From: DATMBF01 sp035559595
GTDB lineage: Bacteria; Bacteroidota; Ignavibacteria; UBA10030
Direction: 5' to 3'
Assembly (NCBI GenBank): GCA_035559595.1
Contig: DATMBF010000014.1
Span: forward strand, 1 to 44,131
Length of the DNA: 44,131 nt
Part shown: positions 7,170-15,095 of the stretch, one piece after another
Layout: every line of letters begins with the position of its first letter
Position numbering within the stretch: position 1 is the first letter of the stretch
The notes under the pieces: model-generated
The model's input: only the letters and a program-made list of their open reading frames with translations
The model's database searches: none
What the model was told of the DNA's origin: nothing
Position numbers and translations under genes: made by a program

Positions 7170-8164
7170 CTGTTTCGCTCCATCACGAAGTCGACAAACT
7201 GCAACAGCGCATCCTTGGCAGGGGATTCAACAAACAGAGCAAGGTTTGCGCGGGCTGCCGCTGCGTATTGCTCGGCTTTCTGCGAGGCATATTCGATCCC
7301 GCCGTTTGCATTAACAAAATCCACGATCCACTCTACGTCTTTGTTTTGCGTCCCACTCTTGATGAACCGTAGAACCTGCTTTGCCTCCTTGCGTGATCCG
7401 TTTTGGAGAGCGTAGATCAACGGGAGCGTAAGCTTTTTTTCTTTCAGATCAATTCCCGTGGGTTTCCCGATAATGCTCCTTCGGCCTAAGTAATCAAGCA
7501 GATCGTCGCGGATCTGAAAGGCCATCCCAACATTCTCTCCATAACTTCCCATCATTCTTCGTTTCTCTTCATCTTCGGTTGTGCTTGCCGCACCGATCTC
7601 CGTGCAGGTTGTAAACAGCGAAGCCGTTTTATCTCCAATAATCTTCAGGTACGTTTCTTCATTGATGTCGAGTTGCCGGCTCTTTTGAATCTGCAACAGC
7701 TCTCCTTCACTCATGCGTTTGACTGCCCGGGATGTGGAATGAAGGAAGAAGTAATCGTTGTGCTCAAGGGAGAGGAGGAGTCCGCGCGAGAGAAGGTAGT
7801 CCCCCATCAAGACCGCCACTTTGTTCTTCCAAACAGCGTTGATTGATGCCAGACCTCTGCGTGTGTCAGCATCGTCGACAACATCATCGTGCACCAAGGT
7901 TGCGGTGTGGAGGATTTCAACGAGGGTGGCTGCACGGTAGCTTTTGTCGTTAACTTCGCCGCAGAGTTTGGCGCTGAGAAGAACGAGAATGGGGCGCAAT
8001 CGCTTCCCCTTCTGGCGGATGATATATCGAGCGATAAGATCGAGAAGCCCGATCTTCGACTGCATCGCCTCACGGAAGAAGCGATCGAACACCTTCAGCT
8101 CTGCCGCCACCGGCTCCTTAATGGTATCGAGCGAGATTGTGTCCCTGCGGATGAGATTCATCAT
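7166..8164 (-). CDS. Trans-type polyprenyl diphosphate synthase
   Basis: An all-helical isoprenoid chain-elongation enzyme of 332 residues. Both aspartate-rich motifs are present: DDVVD at 93-97 within LVHDDVVDDADTRRG, and DDLLD at 220-224 within FQIRDDLLDY. The upstream GKRLRP motif binds the allylic diphosphate. The residues just before the first motif are small or medium, compatible with a medium or long product (hexa- to octaprenyl for quinones) rather than farnesyl; exact chain length is not decided by the sequence alone. The ATG overlaps the tatC stop as ATGA, so translation is likely coupled. It is the last gene of a long minus-strand run. It could supply the prenyl donor for the UbiA protein at 26477. 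Confidence 0.92.
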   Translation of the reverse strand: MMNLIRRDTISLDTIKEPVAAELKVFDRFFREAMQSKIGLLDLIARYIIRQKGKRLRPILVLLSAKLCGEVNDKSYRAATLVEILHTATLVHDDVVDDADTRRGLASINAVWKNKVAVLMGDYLLSRGLLLSLEHNDYFFLHSTSRAVKRMSEGELLQIQKSRQLDINEETYLKIIGDKTASLFTTCTEIGAASTTEDEEKRRMMGSYGENVGMAFQIRDDLLDYLGRRSIIGKPTGIDLKEKKLTLPLIYALQNGSRKEAKQVLRFIKSGTQNKDVEWIVDFVNANGGIEYASQKAEQYAAAARANLALFVESPAKDALLQFVDFVMERNS

Positions 8165-8949
8165 TCTCCCTCCGCAATCTTCTCGGCTTTACGGTTAACG
8201 ACTTTTGAGACAATCACACCGATCTCGTACAGAATGATCATCGGCACCGCCAGCATGAGCTGTGTGATAATATCCGGTGAAGGTGTGACGAGAGCTGCGA
8301 TGACGAGGATGACAATAAGAGCATGTTTTCTGTAGTGGCGGAGAAAGGCCGGTGTGAGAAGTCCCATTTTCGAGAGGAAATAGGAAATCATCGGCAGCTC
8401 GAAAACGAGTCCGGCCCCAAGCAGCAACGTGAGCACGAAGCTTACGTAGTGGTCGATGGAAATATTGAGATCGATGCTGTTTGTGCCGAAGCCGGCAAAG
8501 AACGTCAAGGCGGTTGGAAGAAGAATGAAATAGCTGAACGCAACTCCCGCAAAGAAGCAGAGGGAGGTAAATCCGACAATCAGCGACACGTACTTGCGTT
8601 CTTTTGGGAGAAGACCGGGCGAGACGAACTTCCAGAGCCAGTAGAGGGTATTCGGCATGCTGATGATGAACCCACAAATGAACATCGTCTGCATGTAGAG
8701 GAGCACGATCCCGTATGGAGTCAGCACCTGCGCCTTCAGCCCTGTTGTGAGGAGCGGTTTCATCAGGATCTCATGAACGATGAATTCCACATAATAACCG
8801 CACATGAGGGTGCCAATGAGGATTCCTGCGAGTGCCTTGACGAGATGCCAGCGGAGTTCTTCGAGATGCTCCAAGAAAGACATTTCTTTGGTTTCTTCTG
8901 TCCGCGGGGCTACCTTCTCATCCATTTGATATGCGAGGGTCCGATCCAT
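8161..8949 (-). CDS. tatC: Sec-independent protein translocase subunit TatC
   Basis: A polytopic protein of 262 residues with six predicted membrane segments. The cytoplasmic N-terminal motif FLEHLEELRWHL is the twin-arginine signal-recognition region, and the first periplasmic/loop region contains the usual P and the FVSPGLLPKERK segment after TM2. The Tat system exports folded, often cofactor-bearing proteins; the molybdenum-cofactor genes at the end of this window are a typical source of Tat cargo. The ATG at 8949 shares a base with the glyA stop (TAATG), so this start is preferred over one 36 bases upstream, which would lie inside glyA. No tatA or tatB gene is visible here. Confidence 0.94.
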   Translation of the reverse strand: MDRTLAYQMDEKVAPRTEETKEMSFLEHLEELRWHLVKALAGILIGTLMCGYYVEFIVHEILMKPLLTTGLKAQVLTPYGIVLLYMQTMFICGFIISMPNTLYWLWKFVSPGLLPKERKYVSLIVGFTSLCFFAGVAFSYFILLPTALTFFAGFGTNSIDLNISIDHYVSFVLTLLLGAGLVFELPMISYFLSKMGLLTPAFLRHYRKHALIVILVIAALVTPSPDIITQLMLAVPMIILYEIGVIVSKVVNRKAEKIAEGE

Positions 8950-10244
8950 TATTCCAGTTCGCGATACAGCGGGAATTCGTCGCACAAAGCTTGGACATCC
9001 TTCATCACCTTTTGAAACACATCGCGTGACTCGATGTTCTGAATGACCCGGTCGATCATCTCCGCCACCCGCTCCATCTCTCGTTCCTTCATCCCGCGCG
9101 TGGTCAGCGCAGGTGTTCCAATCCGAATACCGCTTGTAATAAAGGGCGACTTATCGTCAAATGGTACGGCATTCTTGTTGACAGTAATACCGGCCTGATC
9201 GAGGGCTTCCTGTGCTTGCTTGCCGGTGACGTTCTTGTTGCGCAAATCAATGAGCATCAGATGATTGTCGGTTCCACCAGAGATCACATTATAGCCGCGC
9301 TGCATCAACGCGCCCGACAATGCCTTTGCATTGCGGATAATCTGTTCACTGTATGTTCGGAATTCCGGTTGCAGATTTTCGCCGAAGGCGACTGCCTTTG
9401 CAGCAATAACGTGCATGAGCGGTCCGCCTTGAATGCCGGGCATCACCATCGAGTCAATGAGTTCCGACATCATCTTCTTACGGCCGCTCTTTGGAGCAAC
9501 CTGACCGAACGGATTCTCGAAATCCTTCCCCATCAGAATCAATCCGCCCCTTGGCCCGCGCAGCGTCTTATGCGTCGTTGACGTCACGACATGGCAATGG
9601 GGGAGAGGATCGTTGAGGAGTTTCATCGCGATCAATCCCGCCGGGTGAGCAATGTCGGCAAACAGGAAAGCGCCAACGCTATCGGCAATCTGTCGAAACG
9701 CTTTGTAGTCGATGTTGCGGGAGTATGCACTGGCTCCGACAGTGATCATTTTTGGGCGTTCTTTCCTGGCGATCGATTCAACGTGATTGTAATCGATCAT
9801 CCCTGTCTCCTTGCTGACCCCGTACGCTACGAAGCGATAGAGCTGGCCGGAGAAATTGACGGGAGAGCCATGTGTAAGATGACCGCCATGAGAAAGATCC
9901 ATACCGAGAACAGTATCTCCCGGCTTGAGGAATGTGAAGTACACCGCCATGTTCGCTTGTGAGCCGGAGTGGGGCTGTACGTTGGCATACTCTGCTCCAA
10001 AAAGTTTCTTCACTCGATCACGTGCGAGGTTCTCGGCAATATCGACGAACTCGCATCCGCCGTAATAGCGCTTTCCCGGATAGCCCTCCGCATACTTGTT
10101 GGTCAGCACCGAACCGAGCGCCTGTAGGACTGCAAGACTTACGAAATTCTCCGAGGCGATCAGTTCAAGTTTCGAATGCTGGCGATGGACCTCTTGGTTG
10201 ATGGCTTGGTAAAGTTCTGGATCTTGTTTGGAGAGTTGAACCAT
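8949..10244 (-). CDS. glyA: Serine hydroxymethyltransferase
   Basis: A fold-type I PLP enzyme of 431 residues that converts serine and tetrahydrofolate to glycine and 5,10-methylene-tetrahydrofolate in the cytoplasm. The PLP lysine is K226 in TSTTHKTLRGPRGG. Other family landmarks: KLELIASENF near 26, YAEGYPGKRYYGG near 51, and DIAHPAGLI near 197. Length is close to the E. coli enzyme (417). The gene is in a minus-strand run after rpiB (72-base gap) and its stop codon overlaps the tatC start. No glycine or folate riboswitch is recognisable in the 72-base gap. Confidence 0.97.
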   Translation of the reverse strand: MVQLSKQDPELYQAINQEVHRQHSKLELIASENFVSLAVLQALGSVLTNKYAEGYPGKRYYGGCEFVDIAENLARDRVKKLFGAEYANVQPHSGSQANMAVYFTFLKPGDTVLGMDLSHGGHLTHGSPVNFSGQLYRFVAYGVSKETGMIDYNHVESIARKERPKMITVGASAYSRNIDYKAFRQIADSVGAFLFADIAHPAGLIAMKLLNDPLPHCHVVTSTTHKTLRGPRGGLILMGKDFENPFGQVAPKSGRKKMMSELIDSMVMPGIQGGPLMHVIAAKAVAFGENLQPEFRTYSEQIIRNAKALSGALMQRGYNVISGGTDNHLMLIDLRNKNVTGKQAQEALDQAGITVNKNAVPFDDKSPFITSGIRIGTPALTTRGMKEREMERVAEMIDRVIQNIESRDVFQKVMKDVQALCDEFPLYRELE

Positions 10245-10316
10245 AGAGGGCTTTCTCTGGGCGAATACGTGTTGAGTGCGTTGAGACTCGCAGCGCTCCC
10301 CGCTGTCTGCTCCCCC

Positions 10317-10754
10317 TCAAAGAGTTGTGAGGGAGTGAATCTTCTCCACCCTCCGCGTGTGGCGACCTCCCTCAAAATCGGTCGAAAGGAACACGCGGAT
10401 GATGTCGGCGACCGATTCCCAACCCGTGATGCGTTCCCCAACGGTTAGAACATTGGCGTTGTTGTGCTGACGGGCAAGTCGTGCGGCAGTTACCGATTCG
10501 CAAACTGCAGCCCGAACGCCCCTGTGCTTGTTGGCGACAATAGACATCCCGATGCCGGTGCCGCAAACAAGGATGCCGCGGTCGCATTCTCCTCGTGTGA
10601 TGGCTTCTGAAGCCAGATGAGCCCAATCGGGGTAATCGGTAGAGTCAGCGGAGTGTGTCCCAAAATCCTTGTAGGGCTCTCCCAACTCGTGAAGAAGTGT
10701 CTTGATCTTCTCTTTGTACGAAAAGCCAGCGTGGTCGCTTGCTAAGGCAATCAT
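10317..10754 (-). CDS. rpiB: Ribose-5-phosphate isomerase B
   Basis: A RpiB/LacAB-type sugar isomerase of 145 residues, the normal length. It opens with MIALASDHAGF, has the catalytic cysteine in ILVCGTGIGMS and the ANKHRGVRAAVC segment, and ends with the usual arginine-rich tail. It interconverts ribose 5-phosphate and ribulose 5-phosphate in the pentose phosphate pathway. The ATG at 10754 lies five bases after the stop of the TPR gene, so both are probably on one transcript. An allose-6-phosphate or galactose-6-phosphate isomerase activity is possible for close relatives but less likely in this setting. Confidence 0.95.
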   Translation of the reverse strand: MIALASDHAGFSYKEKIKTLLHELGEPYKDFGTHSADSTDYPDWAHLASEAITRGECDRGILVCGTGIGMSIVANKHRGVRAAVCESVTAARLARQHNNANVLTVGERITGWESVADIIRVFLSTDFEGGRHTRRVEKIHSLTTL

Positions 10755-10759
10755 GGTGG

Positions 10760-12067
10760 TTATCGAAGCGTCGGAACCGGAACCGGCTCACCGATCCAAC
10801 TGTAACATGGTGAGTCAAGCTCGATCTTGCCGTCTTTGATCTTATCCCGGTGGAAAAAGTAGTCTTCCCTGGATGGCACGAGCGTACTCAGTTCTCGCAT
10901 TCGTAACTCAGCTTCGTTGCCAAGCGACCCATCGACGTTCTTTGCGCGCGTGTAGGAATCCCATGCCAGCTTGTACACGAGCTTGTCATTGATATCGAGC
11001 TTGCTCCAGTCGCCACCTTTGGAGTTCCGGATGCAGTCTTCGACGGAAGCCTTATAGACCTCGGCAATTTCCATATACGGTCGACCCCATCCCCGTTCCC
11101 TCTGCGCGGCACGAAGGGCATAGTTTCGGGCGGCCGAGTAGTTTCGCAACTCGCGGTGGCAGATGGTGATATTGAGGAAATTCTCGCGGAGAGCGGGATT
11201 GAGACTGAGGGCCTTTTCGTAGGATTCGATGGCTTGTTTGAATTTCTGCTCGCGCTGCTGGACCTTCCCTAACTCGTTCCAGTAGTTCGATGTTTGTGGG
11301 GACATTTTGACAAGCCGTTGCAGGTACTTCTCTGCCCCCACGTATTGCTCGGCCTGAATGTATGCCTGTGCCGCATTCCAGATTTTTTCGATGTCGTTGG
11401 GGGCTGTGGCGAGCTGCTTTTCCGCAATTTCGATCAGCTCCCGTGGATCAGAAACGAGTCTCTTCAGTCGGTCACCTGCCACTTCATTTTTGGGATCGGC
11501 TTCCAGAACCTTTCGGTAGAGTTCGATCGCCTTCTGTTTGTTTTCTGGAACTTCTGAAGCGGTCTTCACGTACAGAACGCCGAGTCGATCGACATACGCA
11601 AACTCAATCTTCGGATCGATGGAAATGGCCGCCTCGTAAGCCGCAATCGCGTCGAGCTCCTTTCCTTCAAAATAGTTCTCCAAGGCATAAGCCTTGCTGA
11701 GCCAGTACGTTGAAGCGCGATCCGGAACATGCCGGATTCCGAGCTCATAGAGCATGACCATTGTGTCGGCATACGCTTTTCGTTTTTCGGCGTCCGTCTC
11801 TTTCTCATAGAAGTTGTAATAGCATTCTCCCATCTTTGTGAAAAGCGTTTTGAACCGTTTGGGATCCATTCGAACCACATTCCATCCATACGGAACGGCG
11901 GTATTGCAGTCGCCGTTCTTTTGGTACTCGGAAAAGAGGCTCCAGTTCTTCAGAACCTCAGACTGCTCAACGCGAGGCTGGGCTGGCTGGTTTTGTGCCC
12001 CCGCAGAAACTAGCACGATGAACCCAAGGGAAACCGCGTTGATGATCGACCTCATGGTAGATGTCAT
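10760..12067 (-). CDS. Exported TPR-repeat protein
   Basis: A protein of 435 residues with an N-terminal signal peptide (hydrophobic residues 8-22, cleavage likely after SAGA). It contains several tetratricopeptide repeats, for example around 145-180 (AIAAYEAAISIDPK), 190-215 (AIELYRKVLEADPK) and 265-315 (AIESYEKALSLNPA), with a less regular helical N-terminal part. Such periplasmic TPR proteins serve as scaffolds, often for outer-membrane assembly or gliding/secretion machines in this group. A GAGGAGG sequence sits 9 bases before the ATG. It follows the outer-membrane-protein gene by 21 bases and precedes rpiB by 5. The partner is unknown; proximity suggests the lipoprotein and outer-membrane protein upstream. 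Confidence 0.82.
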   Translation of the reverse strand: MTSTMRSIINAVSLGFIVLVSAGAQNQPAQPRVEQSEVLKNWSLFSEYQKNGDCNTAVPYGWNVVRMDPKRFKTLFTKMGECYYNFYEKETDAEKRKAYADTMVMLYELGIRHVPDRASTYWLSKAYALENYFEGKELDAIAAYEAAISIDPKIEFAYVDRLGVLYVKTASEVPENKQKAIELYRKVLEADPKNEVAGDRLKRLVSDPRELIEIAEKQLATAPNDIEKIWNAAQAYIQAEQYVGAEKYLQRLVKMSPQTSNYWNELGKVQQREQKFKQAIESYEKALSLNPALRENFLNITICHRELRNYSAARNYALRAAQRERGWGRPYMEIAEVYKASVEDCIRNSKGGDWSKLDINDKLVYKLAWDSYTRAKNVDGSLGNEAELRMRELSTLVPSREDYFFHRDKIKDGKIELDSPCYSWIGEPVPVPTLR

Positions 12068-12088
12068 ACTGTGTAATCCTCCTCGGTA

Positions 12089-13309
12089 TTAGTCTTCTTC
12101 AATCCGAATAAACCATGCCTCGCTTGCACTTACGGAAAGGGTAAGCCGAAAGATTGTGTCTTTCGTAAGTCCTGCGTCCGTTGTTCCGCGAACGCCGTAG
12201 TGGAGGCCGATGTTCAATCGCGCATCCGGGCCAATGGGCAATCCGGCACCCACCGTTCCCATGATTTCGTCAATCCCCCGACCATTGATCGTGTAATAGG
12301 TAGAATGATAAGAAAATCCTGCTCGAAAATGAACTCGTGACCAATAGCCTGTTAATTCGCGTGGCGGAAGCACTTCAAATCCTACGCCGAATCGGCTTCT
12401 CTTTCTTAAGTCAACAGCTGGTGTGCCGAAAAAGTTTGTTTTCTCCCAATCCTGATAGAAAAGGTCACTTCCGATGACATACCGGTTCGAAAATTGGTAA
12501 GAAATACCCACGCCAATGCCAAGCGGAATTTCGATGCTCGATCGTTTGGTGTTCGTCGTATCGAATCGTTCGGAGAAGTACACCACTCGATCTTCACGGG
12601 CATCGAGCTCCGTCGGGATGTTGAGAATGAATCCAAGGGAAAGCGGAGCAAAAGGTTCAGCGATTTGCGCGAGCCCTGTGAACAAAGCTCCGACGGTGAA
12701 TTGGCCACCGGAAAAGAATCGTGAGGTATGGACCTCACTGTCAGAAAATGTGGGATCAAGAAAATTAACGCGAAGCAGTTGCCTCGTACGACCGTACAGA
12801 TAGCTGGCTTTTGCTCCCAGCGACAGAGAAGGGAATGGTTGATAGGAGAGTCCGAGCGAAAGAGAATTCAATCCTCCGGTTCCGAACAGCGTCTGGTTCG
12901 GCTGCTGGGCGGTATAGGATACTGCGTAATTCACCGTACTGAAGGGGGCTGCATCTGCACTCAGGACGATTCCATGGTCGAGGGAAATAGGCACGGCGAA
13001 TGCCAGCCCTTTAAATTCTCCACGGCTCATTGTGCCGGAACTCAGGCCGTCGTCGGAGTTGAAGTTCGAGTACTCGAAGCTTCCGGAGAAACGTGTAAGG
13101 GAAATCTTGGAAAGCGCGGCGGGATTGATGCGGTTGATGAAACCGTCGCCGGAAAGACCGATAGCAATTCCCCCCATCGCATCGGAGCGGTTGCTTCCGA
13201 AAAAGATCAAATCGCCGATACCGTACCGTGAATAGACAGAGCCGCCTGCTCTTGAGAGCGAGAGTTGCATAGCGATCAACAAGCAGGCGAGAAGAATGCG
13301 CCGTATCAT
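12089..13309 (-). CDS. Predicted outer-membrane beta-barrel protein
   Basis: A protein of 406 residues with a signal peptide (residues 1-21, cleavage near SRAGG). The mature part starts with SVYSRYGIGDL and a DAMGGIAIGLSGDGFINRINPAAL segment, typical of FadL/PorV-like barrels of the Bacteroidota-Ignavibacteria group, in which an N-terminal plug-like part precedes alternating amphipathic strands. It ends with charged residues, not the usual aromatic residue, which is slightly atypical. The start codon overlaps the stop of the upstream lipoprotein gene as ATGA and has GGAG five bases before it. Transport or secretion-accessory roles are both possible; no substrate can be named. Confidence 0.78.
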   Translation of the reverse strand: MIRRILLACLLIAMQLSLSRAGGSVYSRYGIGDLIFFGSNRSDAMGGIAIGLSGDGFINRINPAALSKISLTRFSGSFEYSNFNSDDGLSSGTMSRGEFKGLAFAVPISLDHGIVLSADAAPFSTVNYAVSYTAQQPNQTLFGTGGLNSLSLGLSYQPFPSLSLGAKASYLYGRTRQLLRVNFLDPTFSDSEVHTSRFFSGGQFTVGALFTGLAQIAEPFAPLSLGFILNIPTELDAREDRVVYFSERFDTTNTKRSSIEIPLGIGVGISYQFSNRYVIGSDLFYQDWEKTNFFGTPAVDLRKRSRFGVGFEVLPPRELTGYWSRVHFRAGFSYHSTYYTINGRGIDEIMGTVGAGLPIGPDARLNIGLHYGVRGTTDAGLTKDTIFRLTLSVSASEAWFIRIEED

Positions 13310-14484
13310 TTGAACTCCGTGTAGGAGATGATCAACCGTGGTCGTGCGCTGATCAACGAAGAAGCATGACCGTGTAATCGAAAAATATCAACCGAGTTTC
13401 CTTCCGAGAGTCCCGCCAATGCCACCGCCCGAAGGGGCGCTAATTCGCCCCAGAGGCGGACAAAATCTGTTATGACGATGCGGTAGACGATATCGGAACC
13501 AACCGTTGCTTTCTCGCTCAGCGATGCAAAGCTCTGATTGACTCCGTTCGGAGTGAGTAAATAGGCAAAGAGGGAATCTCGAGAATACGAGGAGAGACCG
13601 ATAGAGGATTTCACTGTGAGCTCAAGGACTGCTTTATGGATTCCGTAATTCCGGGGAACCACGAAGTTGTCGAAATTCACTACCCCTCGCCGGATGTATC
13701 CTGAATGAACAATGATCTCGGTGCTATCGTCGGTGGTACCGAAGAATTGCGTTAGGAATCGGTCAATGCCCGCTGAATACCGTGCCGTATCGACTATGGT
13801 CGAGCCTGATTTCCTGTAGAGCACAACGAGTTTCGGGCGAACGGTAGTGGAAAAACTGTTGAAGCCCACGAAGCCATGAATGTGGTCGGCATTCGTCGGT
13901 TTCAAAACCATTCCATAATTCCTTGTGGCCGTGTCGACGCTTGCCTTAAACCATTTACGAACAAGCGCGGTGTCCAGGGGAACGGAGATCTTCGCCGTAT
14001 CCGGAGATACAACGCCGGAATAGGAGGAAAACGGAGTCGAAACGTAATAGGTGTTCGGCGTAATGAGATCGAGTGTCAGCGAGTCGTTCGTTGTTTGAGT
14101 CGGTGCATGCCAGTCCAACAATCCCTCATGGAGGTCGAACGAGAGTGCGCCGGAGCCTCCGTTGGCATAGTCGCCGTAGAGTTCCAGGTGTGCTTCGATG
14201 AACGTGGCGGGAAGGAGGGAGTCCGGCAACTGGTTGAATTTTAGCCATGCCCAGGCCTCCGTTTGAAGCAAAGTGCTTCTTCCAACGACAATTCTGCTCG
14301 AGAGATTGAATGCGGGATACGCGCGGAGTGCAGAGCTCGATCGTGCGTCGATCGTGTCGATGGCAATCGTAAGTAAATCGGATCCTGGCACCAGCCTTCC
14401 TCCTACTGGATTTGGCTCATTGGAGCATCCGGTAAGAAAGGATGCTGAAACCAAGACAACGAAAAGAACAAAAGAAACTCTCAT
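13306..14484 (-). CDS. Lipoprotein with two DNRLRE-like beta-sandwich regions
   Basis: A predicted lipoprotein of 392 residues: hydrophobic signal from residue 1, lipobox SFLTGC with the lipidated cysteine at C20. The rest is beta-rich. Two regions end in near-identical strands, RPKLVVLY near residue 220 and RPRLIISYTE at the C-terminus, and the first contains AWAWLKFNQLPDSLLPATFIEAHLELYG. That pattern (small folded block, then RPxLxxxY) is what DNRLRE-type domains look like, so a tandem pair is suggested; DUF4270 lipoproteins are an alternative. The ATG at 14484 starts the signal peptide directly; an upstream TTG at 14499 is possible. It overlaps the outer-membrane-protein gene and probably works with it at the cell surface. 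Confidence 0.68.
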   Translation of the reverse strand: MRVSFVLFVVLVSASFLTGCSNEPNPVGGRLVPGSDLLTIAIDTIDARSSSALRAYPAFNLSSRIVVGRSTLLQTEAWAWLKFNQLPDSLLPATFIEAHLELYGDYANGGSGALSFDLHEGLLDWHAPTQTTNDSLTLDLITPNTYYVSTPFSSYSGVVSPDTAKISVPLDTALVRKWFKASVDTATRNYGMVLKPTNADHIHGFVGFNSFSTTVRPKLVVLYRKSGSTIVDTARYSAGIDRFLTQFFGTTDDSTEIIVHSGYIRRGVVNFDNFVVPRNYGIHKAVLELTVKSSIGLSSYSRDSLFAYLLTPNGVNQSFASLSEKATVGSDIVYRIVITDFVRLWGELAPLRAVALAGLSEGNSVDIFRLHGHASSLISARPRLIISYTEFK

Positions 14485-14505
14485 ATTGTCAGAATCCAAT
14501 CCTTC

Positions 14506-15090
14506 TCAATGCCGTATTCTCAGTTGCCTCTTGATGTACCTCCAGGCGTCATAGACATCTTCCGCGATGTGATCGACGCGGGATATCTTGCCACATTCGG
14601 AAGCCTCCGTTGCCCCATATCCAGTCCGAACAAGGATCGTGCCGCATCCTGCACGTTCGCCTGTCTGCACGTCAATACATCGGTCCCCTACAACAAAGGA
14701 ATTTAACAGATTGATGTTGAATTCACGGGCCGCCTGCTCGACCATACCCGTGTTCGGTTTGCGACACGTGCAGTCTACTCTGTACGGGGGAATTCCAAAT
14801 GTCGGATGATGGGGGCAATAGTAAATCTTGTCTATGTGGGCCCCCTCCAGGGCGAGCAATCGTTTCAGCCTTTCGTGAATTCCTCCTAAGTCAGCCTCGC
14901 TGAAGAACCCACGAGCGATGCCCGATTGGTTGGTAATAACAAAAACTTTGACTCCCGCTTCGTTCGCCTCTCGTATGCTTCTTGCGGCACCGGGAAGCAG
15001 TGTGAGTTCTTCAGGGCGTGAGAGGTAGTCGACCTCGGTGTTCAGCGTACCGTCACGATCGAAAAAGATTCCGACGTTCTGAACCTTCAC
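14506..15090 (-). CDS. gmhB: D-glycero-D-manno-heptose 1,7-bisphosphate 7-phosphatase
   Basis: A HAD-superfamily phosphatase of 194 residues. Catalytic motif I is DRDGTLN (D11 and D13), motif II contains the threonine of VITNQSGIARG, and motif III is in CRKPNTG with the downstream VVGDRCIDVQTG. The zinc-binding loop that marks GmhB/HisB-type enzymes is intact (C92, H94, C107, C109). It removes the 7-phosphate during ADP-heptose synthesis for LPS core. The start codon is GTG at 15090, five bases after the glgA stop. Other heptose genes (gmhA, hldE) are not in the window, but a GT9 heptosyltransferase-like gene is encoded at 16827. The C-terminal arginine/histidine tail is unremarkable. Confidence 0.93.
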   Translation of the reverse strand: MKVQNVGIFFDRDGTLNTEVDYLSRPEELTLLPGAARSIREANEAGVKVFVITNQSGIARGFFSEADLGGIHERLKRLLALEGAHIDKIYYCPHHPTFGIPPYRVDCTCRKPNTGMVEQAAREFNINLLNSFVVGDRCIDVQTGERAGCGTILVRTGYGATEASECGKISRVDHIAEDVYDAWRYIKRQLRIRH

Positions 15091-15095
15091 GAGGG

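Noticed and set aside
8323..9015. Plus-strand open frame opposite tatC (230 codons)
   Set aside because: Rich in charged residues because it mirrors membrane segments of tatC; no family pattern.
10245..10316. Possible riboswitch before glyA
   Set aside because: Only 72 bases, with no conserved glycine, SAM or folate aptamer features recognised.
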